This document shows, piece by piece, positions 22,475 through 34,148 of a stretch of DNA of 64,000 nt. The stretch is taken from the NCBI GenBank assembly GCA_018873245.2, contig JAEMBT020000006.1:4919855-4983854 (forward strand). The letters are read 5' to 3'. Made by a program: the position numbers and the translations under genes. The notes under the pieces were generated by a model that ran no database searches, was not told the origin of the DNA, and was given only the letters and a program-made list of their open reading frames with translations. Source of the stretch: Archegozetes longisetosus (lineage: Eukaryota > Arthropoda > Arachnida > Sarcoptiformes > Trhypochthoniidae). The number at the start of each line of letters is the position of its first letter. Positions within the stretch are counted from its first letter, which is position 1.

Positions 22475-23557
22475 ATGTCTGAAACAAATGCATTTTATTA
22501 TTTGAATAAAATATTCATATTATATGGTTTAGAATCCAATATCAAACGAAAATGGATAACAAAACTGACTTCAGTAATCACTATAATAATTTTGGTTTGG
22601 AATTTAATTGGGTGCACTTATTACATCTTAGAAAAAAATGAATCACATTTAATAATCACTTCATGGATTGTCATGTTGTATATAAATATAACTTCATTTC
22701 TACTTTACAAACGAATTCATTCGAAACTTTATAAAATAATAAATCAATTGTCGTCTATTATTAACGACGATAAAAATATCAAACGGATTTCATTGATATT
22801 ATCTCTTCTTTGGTTCATAACAGTTTCATCTATGACATTACTCAGTAATTTATTCATTAGTTTAGAGTCTACGAATATTTCTAAAAGTGAATCAATACTT
22901 TCGGTACTTGAATATATTCACAGAGCAGTAATGGTAAATTCTTCATTAATCTATTTATTCGGCTCAGGTGTAATGCAGATCTTGGTTTATTTGCAATCCT
23001 ATTATATACTTTACTGTGTTAAGAAAAAGCATTTCAATGCATTCTTATCCGATGTTTCGGAGAATTTGTGGGCAAAACTTCAACGAATAAGAGCTTATGA
23101 ATTTAAATTGCGATCAATTGAAGAAAAACTGAATGAATTAATTGGTTTTATACCTATTGTTTGGTTAACAGAAATATTCATCAGAACTTGTTGCAACATC
23201 ACTGAATTGGCTACAAATTCAGAAACTATCTTTATCTCAGCTACTGACACTTTTAATATTGCCTTATATACAGCTTTTCTTTCAACGGTTATTATAATTG
23301 TTGGCCAATTTAACAGTAAATATGATATAAACTCAATTACAAGTATTATTAATAAGAGTTTTTCTGCTAAATTATCAAACGATCAAAATCTGAAGTTCGA
23401 AATGATTCAGTATTTGATTGAATCAACAAATCGATGTAATAATAAACCAAAACCTTTAGGTCTATTCGATATGAATTCTAATCTAATTCTTGGATTTGTG
23501 AACGCAATCATAACATTTTCTGTAATGTGTGTTCAGTTGAAATCCTCTTGTAAATAG
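22475..23557 (+). CDS. Gustatory receptor-like 7TM protein 1
   Basis: Single-exon, 360 residues from the ATG beginning MSETNAFYYLN. An in-frame ATG at 22436 exists, but the family start is MS(E/K). Seven hydrophobic segments and the C-terminal pattern GLFD, then TFSVMCVQL, match the arthropod gustatory receptor (7tm_7) TY-x5-QF signature. These proteins are ligand-gated cation channels of sensory neurons, with the N-terminus inside the cell. The charged loop YCVKKKHF and the LRSIEEKLNEL helix lie between helices 4 and 5. It is closest to gene 2 downstream. AATAAA signals at 23587-23597 lie just past the stop. Ligand unknown. Confidence 0.8.
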   Translation: MSETNAFYYLNKIFILYGLESNIKRKWITKLTSVITIIILVWNLIGCTYYILEKNESHLIITSWIVMLYINITSFLLYKRIHSKLYKIINQLSSIINDDKNIKRISLILSLLWFITVSSMTLLSNLFISLESTNISKSESILSVLEYIHRAVMVNSSLIYLFGSGVMQILVYLQSYYILYCVKKKHFNAFLSDVSENLWAKLQRIRAYEFKLRSIEEKLNELIGFIPIVWLTEIFIRTCCNITELATNSETIFISATDTFNIALYTAFLSTVIIIVGQFNSKYDINSITSIINKSFSAKLSNDQNLKFEMIQYLIESTNRCNNKPKPLGLFDMNSNLILGFVNAIITFSVMCVQLKSSCK

Positions 23558-23620
23558 TCCTATTGATGCGTTTTATTTGTCAGAACAATAAAATAAATAA
23601 CTACAGTGCTAATGCTATTA

Positions 23621-23998
23621 CCAGGTCGTTCAGAAAGTTTAAAGTGCAAGCGTCTTATCAAAGAAAAATTGATCTCGAGTCGGTCATTGAATTAGTTATT
23701 ATTTCAAACCTAAAACCTATTATTTTCATCAAAGTCGAATTAATAGTTTTTATTTTTTAACAATTTAAACTACGACTCAACATAACTTTCCAAATATTTT
23801 AATGGATCTCAGTCGAGAGTACGTTCGGAAAATTGTTGAGTCGTAGGGTTTAAATTGTCACAAAATAAAACCTATTAATTCGACTTTGATGAAAATAATA
23901 GGTTTTAGGTTTGAAATAATAACTAATTCAATGACCGACTCGAGATCAATTTTTCTTTGATAAGACGCTTGCACTTTAAAACTTTCTGAACGACCTGG
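23621..23998. mobile_element. 378-bp foldback MITE, mariner-type ends
   Basis: Inverted arms of roughly 150 bp begin CCAGGTCGTTCAGAAAGTTT and enclose a short loop. The element is bounded by TA on both sides (23619-23620, 23999-24000). TA duplication and a C-rich start followed by AAAGTTT fit Tc1/mariner MITEs. The flanks join to a sequence matching the spacer after gene 5 (34180-34230), which lacks the insert. Confidence 0.92.
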
Positions 23999-24000
23999 TA

Positions 24001-24910
24001 TAAATACTATTAATTGTAAATTCCATTCCAACATTTTAAATGGACAAAATTTAAATCAGAAATCAATCAATGCTTACGAACTCTTTTCAAACTTTTCAAA
24101 TTGAATGTTTCATAAATTTATATAATTTAGATTCAAAGAATCAAATATTTAAGTAATTCGTTAGAATTTAGAAAGTAATGCACTATTTTCCTGAAATGTC
24201 ATGATATCAATATTTCGGAAAATGATGATGTGATGAAATCCTCATGTAAATTGTCCTATTGGTATGATATGATGATATAATATAGAAAGCAATTGGGTCT
24301 AAGAGTCGTTTTGCATTTATGCATCACAAGTGTGTTAATGCACTTTTATCACTTATTCTATAATAAATTAAATTGTGAGTCTGTTGTTTACAAACTTTTT
24401 ATATAAAATCTTTTCGCTTGCATTGATTTGCTTAAAACTTTAATAACAGTTCGAATTTAAGTAATCATTTTTTGCTCAAATTGAATGATTTAAGTGTATT
24501 TCAAAGTTGTAATACTTAGGCGCGTTTGTCTCATTTTTATGTACTAAGTTATAAGTCGTTACTGAGGTACTGGATATTGCGTTCATATTACCTAACAAAT
24601 TATAATACCAAATAAAAATTGATTTCGATGACTTGTTTACTAATGAGTCTCGAATCAATATATCTCATGATTCCCCTTTAAAATGTCGCAAACAATATTG
24701 TCACTGCAGAAATATAATGAAATTATTAAAAATAAATTTCAAATAAAGTATTTGTATCTTAATGGATAGCATCAAACATTGTGTATTCAATAAACATAGT
24801 TAAGTAGTTAAAGAATTGAATTTTGTGTAAATATTGATATTTTCAGGCGAAATACTTATTTGATATTTTAGCGATTTATTTACTTAAATTCCATTACGCA
24901 AATAATAAAA
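24001..24910. other. receptor spacer, no gene
   Basis: Sequence related to the 3' and 5' flanks of the other receptor genes. No intact frame. Confidence 0.5.
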
Positions 24911-24914
24911 GTAA

Positions 24915-25055
24915 TGAATTTGTATTGAATATAAACAAATGACAATAAAAATGAAAGCAAGGACGTTTTCAATCAATTAAATTAATTAGAAAAAACTTTA
25001 TTAAAATAATCTATTAGTCTCTTAACAGTACTTTGAGAAAGAAATATCTATAAAA
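24915..25055 (+). promoter_or_regulatory. conserved 5' flank of receptor gene 2
   Basis: Nearly identical to 22285-22434, with the same TTAGTCTCTTAACAGTACTT block just before the leader. Confidence 0.55.
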
Positions 25056-25097
25056 TTGATGATAATATTGTTGTACTACAGTCAGAACAGTTGGAGG

Positions 25098-26180
25098 ATG
25101 TCGGAAACAAACGCATTTTATTATTTGAATAAAATATTCATACTATATGGTTTAGAATCCAATATCAAACGAAAATGGATAACCAAACTGACTTCAATAA
25201 TAACAATAATCATTTTGGTTTGGAATTTAATTGTATGGACTTATTTCTTTATAGAAAACATGAAATCGCAATTAATAATGACTTCATGGATTGTCATGTT
25301 GAATATGCATATAATACCATTCCTATTTTACAAACGAAATCATTCTAAACTGTATAAAATAATAAATGAGTTGTCGTCTATTATTAACGACGATAAAAAT
25401 ATCAAACAGATTTCATTGATATTATCTCTACTTTGGTTCACAACAGTTTCATCTATGACATTACTCTATAATTTATTCATTAATTTAGAGTCTACGAATA
25501 TTTCTAAAAATGAATCAATACTTTCAGTACTTAATAATATTCACAATGCAGTAATACTAAATTCTTCAATAATCTACTTATTCGGCTCGGGTGTAATGCA
25601 GATCTTGGTTTATTTGCAATCCTATTATATACTTTACTGTGTTAAGAAAAAGCATTTCAATACATTCTTATCCGATGTTTCAGAGAATTTGTGGGCAAAA
25701 CTTCAACGAATAAGAGCTTATGAATTTAAATTGCGATCCATTGAAGAAAATCTGAATGAATTAACTGGTTTTATACCTATTGTTTGGTTAACAGAAATAT
25801 TCATCAGAACTTGTTGCAACATCACCGAAATGGCTACAAATTCAGAAACTATCTTTATCTCAGTCAGTGACACTATTTGTATTGCCTCATATACAGTTTT
25901 TCTTTCAATAGTTATTATAATTGTTGGTCGACTTAACAGTAAATATGATATAAACACAATTACAAATTTTGTTAATAAGAGGTTTCCAGTTAAAATATCA
26001 AATGATCAAAATTTGAAGCTCGAAATGATTCAGTATTTGATTGAATCAACAAACCGATGTAATAATAAACCAAAACCTTTAGGTCTATTCGATATGAATT
26101 CTAATCTAATTCTTGGATTTGTGAACGCTATCATAACATTTTCTGTAATGTGTGTTCAGTTGAAATCCTCATGTAAATAG
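25098..26180 (+). CDS. Gustatory receptor-like 7TM protein 2
   Basis: Intact 360-residue single-exon paralogue of gene 1. The two are nearly identical over the last 180 residues and more diverged in helices 1-4, for example TYFFIENMKSQ in the first outer loop. It keeps YCVKKKHFN, NELTGFIPIVWLTEIF, ESTNRCNNKPKPLGLFD and TFSVMCVQL. The start was chosen at MSETNAF; an upstream in-frame ATG at 25056 adds 14 residues shared with gene 1's leader. The uneven divergence suggests gene conversion of the 3' half or faster change in the outer region. Confidence 0.8.
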   Translation: MSETNAFYYLNKIFILYGLESNIKRKWITKLTSIITIIILVWNLIVWTYFFIENMKSQLIMTSWIVMLNMHIIPFLFYKRNHSKLYKIINELSSIINDDKNIKQISLILSLLWFTTVSSMTLLYNLFINLESTNISKNESILSVLNNIHNAVILNSSIIYLFGSGVMQILVYLQSYYILYCVKKKHFNTFLSDVSENLWAKLQRIRAYEFKLRSIEENLNELTGFIPIVWLTEIFIRTCCNITEMATNSETIFISVSDTICIASYTVFLSIVIIIVGRLNSKYDINTITNFVNKRFPVKISNDQNLKLEMIQYLIESTNRCNNKPKPLGLFDMNSNLILGFVNAIITFSVMCVQLKSSCK

Positions 26181-26184
26181 TCCT

Positions 26185-28280
26185 ATTGATACATTTTGTT
26201 TGTCTGAACAATGATATAAATAATTACAATACCAATAATACAATTATAGAAACTCTTTATTGGAGATTTCACTCTAATATGTTAAATGAACAAATGTTTG
26301 AAAGAGAAACCAGTTGATATTTACTAGAATCATCTATTAGTCATAATTAAGAATCGAGGTTTCATTTTTACTGAAGTCTTCGTACTATTTTTTCATTTTC
26401 GGACCTGATTTTTAGTTAGTCTTCAAGTAAACAATACTGATTATATTCTTTGACAGGAGCTGGATCGACTTGTAATCTAATATTGTAATAACGTCTTAGT
26501 TTCTTAATTAGACCTATACCAAAATACTTTGTAATAACCTATATTGCTAAATTAATTTTCATAACTCACCGTATATGTCAACATTTATTACCGATATAAA
26601 GATTACTTTTTGTTTGTACAATAGAAATCTTCACATGCTTGTCTCAAGTGTACAAGTTATGAAGACAGCTGAGAGTAAGCATATTTCAACTCTTAAAACC
26701 TACCTAAGTATGTCCTAGTTATACAATCTCCCAATCCTAGCTAAATGGGCTATTGACCTTAAAAGGTTTAGCCTATCATTGTAAAACATTTTCTAATTTA
26801 ACCCGCCTGTTGTTCATATAAAATGTCGTGTTTTTCTAAAATTTTTCGCTCTTTCTTCCAGTGTTAAAATCCTGTGAAATCTTATGTAATTTTATTATTG
26901 TGGTTATGTTAAATAAAGTGCTTATATTTTAAAATTTGATTTCATACACGCTCCTATCAAAGATCCAGACTTTACAATATTTCTTATGGAGTTCAATGAG
27001 ATGGAATACAAAATGAATATATATATATATATCAAAATTCATGAAAGTCGCTCTGAAAACTGTAACGCGATCCTATATAATTATATAATTCTCAAAATTA
27101 GACCCATTTCACTTCATTCGTTAAAAAGAAAGAAGAAACATCATCGAAAGAGAAGTTTCCAAGTGTCTCGAGTGCGCAACGGGAAAGGAATCCTACAAGA
27201 ATCTGAATTTTCGTCAAAACTTTCTATTAATTATTCTAAATTTAAATAAAATTGATCTCTGGATGCTTTCGTTAGACTTTATTCTTAGAAAAATTTTGAG
27301 AATTAATTGTCTTCAAATCCTTTGTTAAAGTGGAAAACTGGGCCGGCAAGTTTTTTATAAATAAACATCCAAAACCATTTTTTATGCATTAAAACTGAGT
27401 GGACTTGAAGCGCGAAAATTTTTCTGTAATAAAAAGTGGGCAGGGAATCAGAATGAACTCCGGCAGGAAGGGGAAGGACAGTAATAACAATTTTTCTTAA
27501 TTCCATGCTTTAATCTACATATCTTATCTGTTACATCTGTATGGTGCGACTATGTCAATTTCAGATCTATTAAGTAGATTAGAACTATCGAGCAAATGTA
27601 ATGAATTATAACATATTGTTAATTAATGCTATTCATAAAATCTAAAAATTCTATTCGAATTTACTAACACAATTTTTTGAACAATAAATGTCAGATTGAG
27701 TGCATCATGAACTGAATATTTAATATAGTTAACTAGTAGAAGGAAATAGATCGCAACTCTAATATTAAGTATTCTTTCTCTATCTAAATGTTTATTTAAT
27801 ATTTTATTGATTATTTCGTTAAATAACAAAAAGCAATCATATGCAGATATAAAGAATCTGAGTAAATACCGATGAAAGTAGAGATATTTTAGAATTGAAC
27901 GTCCCGATAATAAAAAAACTTAACTTGAGTTAATTCCTTTTTCGGATTGTCTTAAATATTGAGCTCAGCTCATACTTTATTTGTATAATAAAATTCAATG
28001 TGTGTTCAATTACACGTTATAATTAATAAACTTCATATTTAAGTTTTAACGAGAAATTTTTATAAGCATTTTGAAACGCAACTTTAAGTGCATTTTACTC
28101 GTTTCAATGCTTTAAGAGACAGGTTTTCTATTATAGGGACTTCAATTGTATAGATTCATAAAATGAATGACAATAAAATTGAGAAATACATAAGTAATTT
28201 CTTTCCATTTCTTTGTGGAATTAATAAAGTTTGACTTGAATTATTTTCGAAACACTAACGAGTAAGAGAAATAAAGACTC
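26185..28280. other. receptor spacer, no gene
   Basis: No recognisable gene. A TATAAAA-like box near 26816 and an AATAAA near 26915 could mark a solo LTR, but I found no paired ends. Short open frames (26986-27249 plus, 27303-27506 minus) are low-complexity or unrecognised. Confidence 0.4.
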
Positions 28281-28286
28281 GAGGCA

Positions 28287-29070
28287 ATGCTACAAATAGA
28301 CGTAATCTATTTCATGAATAAAATATTCATATATTATGACTTTGAACCTAGTATCCAGAGAAAGTGTGTGACAAAACTAAGACCGATACTAACAGTAACA
28401 TTTCTTGTTTACCATTTTATTGGATGGAGTTACAGCATGTTTTATCAATTGACGGAGTGACCATTGATTACCGCATCATGGATTGCCATTTCATACACGA
28501 ATGGGATTCTACCTTTAATTTTTAAAAGAAATCATTCTAAGCATTAAAAATTTATTAATAACATCTTTTCATAAAGAAGGCGCGAATTTAGAGAGGGTTT
28601 CACTGATTTAATCTACACTTTGGATCATTACTGTTTCAATGATGATAATAATCTAATATTTGGGTTATAATTGAATAAATTGATTGGTTTTATACCAATC
28701 AATTGGTTAACGGAAATATTCATCAAAACTTGTGCTTGCATCACAAAAATAGTAACAAATTCAAAAACTATATTGAGGTCTATTGCAGGTACCGTAGACG
28801 TTGTGATATACAGTGCCTCTGCTTCGACAGCTACTGTAATTGTCTATCTACTTAACAATAAATATATTATAAAATCAGTCACAAATATTGTTAATAAGAG
28901 TTTTTTAGTCAAACCATCAAGCCAGCAAAATTTGAAGCTCAAAATGATTCAACATATGATTGAATCAACAAATCGACGCAATAATAAATCTAAACCTTTT
29001 GGTCTATTTGATATAAGTTCTTGGATTTGTGAACTCAACCATTCTTTGTAAAGTTCTCATGTAAATAGTC
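28287..29070 (+). pseudogene. Gustatory receptor-like pseudogene 3
   Basis: It starts like its neighbours (FMNKIFIYYDFEPSIQRKCVTKL) and keeps a recognisable first helix. It then meets TGA near 28457 and further stops, and lacks most of helices 3-4, joining directly to LNKLIGFIPINWLTEIFIKTC near 28670. The last part (28671-29051) is open (ESTNRRNNKSKPFGLFD) but loses the final helix through a deletion that removes the TFSVMCVQL end. Clearly dead; the oldest-looking member. Confidence 0.88.
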
Positions 29071-29074
29071 TTCA

Positions 29075-29735
29075 TGTTTATTTTTTATCCTAATTGTTGA
29101 TTATCTTGGGAATATATATATCTGAGAGATTTTGTTTCAATATTTCGAATGATCTATCTAATTTTTTGTAGAAAATCAATTTTATTCGACTCTAATGCTA
29201 AACTTTTTCTTTATAATTAAGCGTACCTTTTCAAAGAAACAAATATAAAAGAAATGTAACAAATTATGACTTCTTGTTACGTTTTCATGGCATATGAGTA
29301 TGATTTCTATGAAATCGATTAATTCAACTATTTATTTGTTAGAACATCTTTCAGAATTGGATACACCAAACTCAAGCTTTAGATATTCAAATATAAATGA
29401 CTAGTTAAAAAAATTATCTTAAAATCATCACTATTAATATTCTTAATCTTCGTCGCATTGTTTACTTAAAGTTTTGTTGATTTATTTCAATTTCACTTCA
29501 ATTGGTAAAAAATTACGAAAGAAATATTGTTCGTATTTGTATTCATGTTGAATACAAATAAAACTCCAAAAATATCTGTCAGAATAGAGGGAAAATATTT
29601 TTAATCAACTAAATTAATGAGAAAAACTTGAATACAAGTAGTATTTTAGTAGTATTGCATCAATGCTTCAAGGATAGAACAACTTTTGAATCTAATTCCA
29701 AAAATGGCTATAACTTTATGAAAGGTATAGTAAGA
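29075..29735. other. receptor spacer with diverged 5' flank module
   Basis: No gene. The stretch 29530-29640 keeps a weak form of the conserved flank (GAATACAAATAAAA, GTCAGAATAGAGG, AATTAATGAGAAAA), most like that of gene 7. Confidence 0.5.
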
Positions 29736-29746
29736 ATATGAAGAAA

Positions 29747-30817
29747 ATGTCAAAAACAAACGCATACTATTGTATGAACATAATATTCCTTTTTTATGGT
29801 TTGAAATCGAACACCCGAGGAAAATGGATAACAAAATTAACTTCAATAATAACAATAACTATTTTCGTCTACAATTTGATTGCATGGACTTATTTGCTTA
29901 TTGAATTAGAATGGAACTTGTTATTCATCTCTTGGATTATGATGATATACATGAATATCATAGCATTCCTGGTTTATAAACGAAGACATTCAAAACTATA
30001 TAAACTTATCAATCAGTTGTCTATTATTAATAAAGACAAAAGCATGAAACGGATTTCGCTTATACTATCTCTCCTTTGGTTCATAACTGTACCGATAATG
30101 ATGAGTTTCAGTAATTATTGGGTTATTCGGGAATTCATGATTCTATCTGAGAATAAATCCCTTTATTCGACTCTTAAACGTATTAATATGATTTTGTTGG
30201 AAAACTCTTCAACGATCTATCTGCTCGGCTCTGGTTTAATGCAAATTCTGATTTATATGCAATCCTATTACATATTATATTGCGTTAAGAAAAGGCATTT
30301 CATAAACTTTTTGTCGAATGTTTGGGAAAACAAGTTGGCAAAACTACAACGAATAAGAACTAATGAGTTTGATCTGCGATCCATTGAAGAGAGATTGAAC
30401 GAATTGATTGGTTTTATACCTATTATTTGGTTAATAGGAATATTCGTTAGAACTTGTGTTAACATAACAGAAATGGCTACAAACCCAGTAAAGATTATAG
30501 ATTCAAGTACAGGTACATTAGATGTTGTGATATATAGTGTTTTTGTCTCAACCGTTGTTATAATTGTTGATCAACTTAATAGTAAATATGATATAAACTC
30601 AATTACAAGTATTGTTAATGAGAATTTTTCCGATAAGCTATCAAATGATCAAAATCTTAAGCTTGAAATGATTCAGTATTTGATTGAATCAACAAATCGA
30701 TGTTATAATAAACCCAAACCTTTCGGTCTATTCGATATGAATTCTAATTTAATTCTTGGATTTATGAGTGCAGTCATAACATTCTCTGTAATGTGTGTTC
30801 AGCTGAAATCATCATGA
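29747..30817 (+). CDS. Gustatory receptor-like 7TM protein 4
   Basis: Intact single-exon gene, 356 residues from MSKTNAYYCMN. An ATG nine bases upstream adds MKK. Seven helices are present, with the loop YCVKKRHFINFLSN, SIEERLNELIGFIPIIWLIGIF, GTLDVVIYSVFVSTVVIIV and the end TFSVMCVQLKSS. The frame stops at TGA three residues before the usual SCK because one base is missing, which removes nothing essential. It groups with genes 7 and 8 by features such as NNYWV in the second outer loop. Confidence 0.8.
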   Translation: MSKTNAYYCMNIIFLFYGLKSNTRGKWITKLTSIITITIFVYNLIAWTYLLIELEWNLLFISWIMMIYMNIIAFLVYKRRHSKLYKLINQLSIINKDKSMKRISLILSLLWFITVPIMMSFSNYWVIREFMILSENKSLYSTLKRINMILLENSSTIYLLGSGLMQILIYMQSYYILYCVKKRHFINFLSNVWENKLAKLQRIRTNEFDLRSIEERLNELIGFIPIIWLIGIFVRTCVNITEMATNPVKIIDSSTGTLDVVIYSVFVSTVVIIVDQLNSKYDINSITSIVNENFSDKLSNDQNLKLEMIQYLIESTNRCYNKPKPFGLFDMNSNLILGFMSAVITFSVMCVQLKSS

Positions 30818-30819
30818 AA

Positions 30820-32865
30820 TAGCTACAAAAATTTAATAATAAATTCTTTAAAGCCATATAAAATCTCAAAGATTCACTTTCAGATGACCTGGAAAATTAG
30901 TTATTAGGGCATAGTATAATTTCTCAAGTCTCAATCGAGTATCTCGAGACTCATTTGAGTCTCGAAGAATGATTTTATTGATTTAATCTTAACAATTAAC
31001 CCTTAATTTTCGAAACAGATTTCAATTTTGATCGAAAAATATATTGTATAGTTAGATAAGGAAATAAAAATTTGACGAATTATTCTAAATTTAAAGGTTT
31101 ATAAATGCTTAAAAAATGTGTTTTATCAGAAATTGATTCGTAAAAGTGTCAATTTCTAACCAAAATAGATTTGTTAAATAAATTTGAAACTGAATTAAAA
31201 GCTTTCAATTATCGGATGGTTATCCCAATTTAATGTTTTATTGAATAGTGCAAGTAAATAATTAGTGATTAAATTTTTTCTCCTATATCATATAGAATTA
31301 GAGAATTCTTGAGTCTCAGAGCTAACATTTTTTCGAGACTCGAGAAGGTCGTTCCTTATTCTAGCAATCATTTTGCCAAAGTAACATGTTAGTAAAAATT
31401 TCAGTAATTTACTATATAAACTCTTGATAAAAAAAATTATAATAATAAAACCAAATAAATATTTAATATAATATTTAAAATATCGAAATCTATAGAAATC
31501 CACCTGACGTTAACAGATGATAAACGAGGGTGGACTAGCATTATGTTTCAGAAAATCATCAATGAAAAAACAACGCTTAGTCCTTGTTCATGGCATTCAA
31601 GGAACTTCAATGATATTTTTGTTTTTATATATTTAATTCGAATTAATATGAGATCTTTTCAAACCTTTCAAAAGGAATTTCCAAAAATTTAGTAAATGTA
31701 TATTTTAAAAATTAAATATTTAACATTTCGTTAGAAACTCTAAACGAATGCGTTAGTTTCTGAAATAAATGATGGTATCAACATTAATTTTCGATAGATA
31801 TCTGCGATTTAACAAAATATAATATAATTAAGAGATAACCTGAGAAATGTAATAATTGAGAAATTAGTTGAGTGAATGGTTTCATAAACTGCTGTAGCCT
31901 GAATTTTTGTTTGGGTTCACCTTAGTGTTTATCATAAATGAAGAATAATGAATTCCAACTACAAATTATGTTCCAAAAATTATGAGTCAATTGACAATAT
32001 AATGATTCACATTGACAGAGAAACATTTAAAGTGACATGAAATTTATGAAACCAAGCTTGACGGATTCTAAGTTCTGTAGCTAAATTATAGCTTTCATTA
32101 GCATCATCGATTGAGTATAATACTTTCGCGCGTTCGAACATAGTTTTTAATTCTAAGTTATAAGAACTGAAACGTACGTAGTGTGTTGATGAATTCTACA
32201 AGAAACAGGCAAGTAGCTATATATTAAGTAAAGGGGATGCCACTAATCACTTGAGAAATTAAGTTACTTATTGAGAAAAACTTTAGTATTGATATTATAG
32301 TCAAATTAATTCAGTTTATAAAATACTTAGTAAGTCTTAATTTCAAGTAAGAAAAATCTATTAATTTCGACATTTTGTTAGGTAATGAGCTTCGAATCGA
32401 TATATCGTCATCTTAGTTTTATAATGCGCTAACTCGAAAATTTTGACAAATTAAATCAATGTCACTTTTGTATTAAGATATGAACCTCTATATATTGCTT
32501 TAATAAAATCTGAAAACTTTCAAATAGATTTTGAAATATCGAGTACAGCTGTAATAGTGTTGAAAATTATAATTCTAAACGTTAAACTCAAATTTGTCCA
32601 TAGTGTGCTTTTGAGTTAGCGCACTGAGGTGGCGATATAATGATTATTCCTCAAAACATGGAAAATGATAGTGTCGATGCTAGAAAAAAACTGATTAATT
32701 TAAAAATGGTTTTAATTATAACGTTTGTGCTTTCATCGATTGCATTAAGCATTATGTATTCAACAAACATAGTTAAGTAACTGAAAAATTAATCTTTTTA
32801 GCTAAAATGCATATTTAATATTTTATTGATTTACTTCACTTCCATTTAATACGTCGAATAATAAA
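30820..32865. other. receptor spacer, no gene
   Basis: Contains spacer blocks shared with 34.5-34.8 and 39.9-40.1 kb, including TTCGAACAT and AGTTATAAGAACTGAAACG near 32145-32175. That stretch is an empty site for the 2.45-kb insertion at 34803. Confidence 0.5.
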
Positions 32866-32869
32866 AGTA

Positions 32870-33020
32870 GTGCATTTTTATTCAATACCAACGAATGACA
32901 ATAAAAATAGAAGAAAAGACGCTTTCAATCAATTAAATTAATGGGAAAACACTTAGTAAAATAATTTATTAGTCTCTCAACAGCATTTTGACGAAGAATA
33001 TCTTTAAGCTCGACCTACAA
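32870..33020 (+). promoter_or_regulatory. conserved 5' flank of receptor gene 5
   Basis: Same ordered blocks as before genes 1 and 2: AATGACAATAAAAATAGAAG, ATCAATTAAATTAATGGGAAAA and TTAGTCTCTCAACAGCA. Confidence 0.55.
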
Positions 33021-33065
33021 TATTGATGGTAATATTGTTGTAACTGTATTGAGAAAAGCTGAAAA

Positions 33066-34148
33066 ATGTCAGAAATAAACGCATTTTATTATTTGAATAA
33101 GTTATTCATATTATATGGTTTAGAGTCTAATATAAAAAGAAAATGGATAACAAAACTGACTTCAATAATCGCTATAATAATTTTGGCTTGGAGTTTAATT
33201 GGATGCACGTATTTCCTCTCAGAAAGCAAGAGAGTACAATTCCTAGAAATTTCATGGATTGTCATGTTGTTTATGAATATAATATCATTTCTGTTTTACA
33301 AACGAAATCATTCAAAACTTTATAAAATAATAAACGATTTGTCGTCTATTATTAACGACGATAACAATATGAAACGAATTTCATTGATATTATTACTACT
33401 TTGGGTGATAACTGTTTCATTTATGATAATATTAAATAATATTTTGGCAATTCAAATGTTATTATATGAATATAAGGATGGATCAGTACTTTCGGTACTT
33501 ATGTTTATTCATGGAATAATCATTGAAAATTCTTCTCCAATCTATTTGATTGGTTCAGCTGTAATGCAGATTTTGGTCTATATGCATTCCTATTATATGT
33601 TTTACTGTATTAAAAAAAGGCATTTCAATACTTTTTTATCGAACGTTTCGGAGAATAAATTGGAAAAATTTCAACGAATGAGAAACGATGAATTTAAATT
33701 GCGATCCATTGAAGAGAAATTGAATGAATTAATTGGTTTCATACCTATTGTTTGGTTAACAGAGATATTCATCAGAATTTGTTGTAACATCACAGAAATG
33801 GCTACAAATTCAGAAACCATATTATGGTCGGCAACAGGTACCGTAGATGTTGTAATATATAGTGTTTTTGTCTCAGCTGTTATAATAACTGTTGGTCAAC
33901 TCAATAGTAAATATGACATAAACTCAATTACAAGTATTGTTAATAAGAGTGTTTCCGATAAGCTATCGAATGATCAAAATTTAAAGCTCGAAATGATTCA
34001 GTATTTGATTGAATCAACAAACAGATGTAATAATAAACCAAAGCCTTTAGGTCTATTCGATATGAATTCGAATTTGATTCTTGCATTTACGAACGCATTC
34101 ATTACATTCTCTGTAATGTGTGTTCAGTTAAAATCCTCATGTAAATAG
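33066..34148 (+). CDS. Gustatory receptor-like 7TM protein 5
   Basis: Intact, 360 residues. Predicted helices lie at about 31-50, 62-79, 103-127, 147-178, 222-245, 258-278 and 335-355. The signature TFSVMCVQL is at 347-355 and GLFD at 329-332. There is an intracellular CIKKRHF loop and a charged KLRSIEEKLNEL helix before helix 5. The start is unambiguous, since no in-frame upstream ATG gives a longer family-like start. AATAAA signals at 34169-34178 follow the stop by about 20 bp, as in gene 1. Confidence 0.8.
   Translation: MSEINAFYYLNKLFILYGLESNIKRKWITKLTSIIAIIILAWSLIGCTYFLSESKRVQFLEISWIVMLFMNIISFLFYKRNHSKLYKIINDLSSIINDDNNMKRISLILLLLWVITVSFMIILNNILAIQMLLYEYKDGSVLSVLMFIHGIIIENSSPIYLIGSAVMQILVYMHSYYMFYCIKKRHFNTFLSNVSENKLEKFQRMRNDEFKLRSIEEKLNELIGFIPIVWLTEIFIRICCNITEMATNSETILWSATGTVDVVIYSVFVSAVIITVGQLNSKYDINSITSIVNKSVSDKLSNDQNLKLEMIQYLIESTNRCNNKPKPLGLFDMNSNLILAFTNAFITFSVMCVQLKSSCK

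Noticed and set aside
25718-25957. Minus-strand frames opposite receptor genes (also 30268-30465, 39003-39233, 41770-42096, 49673-49999)
   Set aside because: They are antisense shadows of conserved receptor codons.
26640-26980. Solo LTR with TATAAAA near 26816 and AATAAA near 26915
   Set aside because: No TG...CA boundaries with a matching flanking duplication, no primer-binding site and no second copy in the window.
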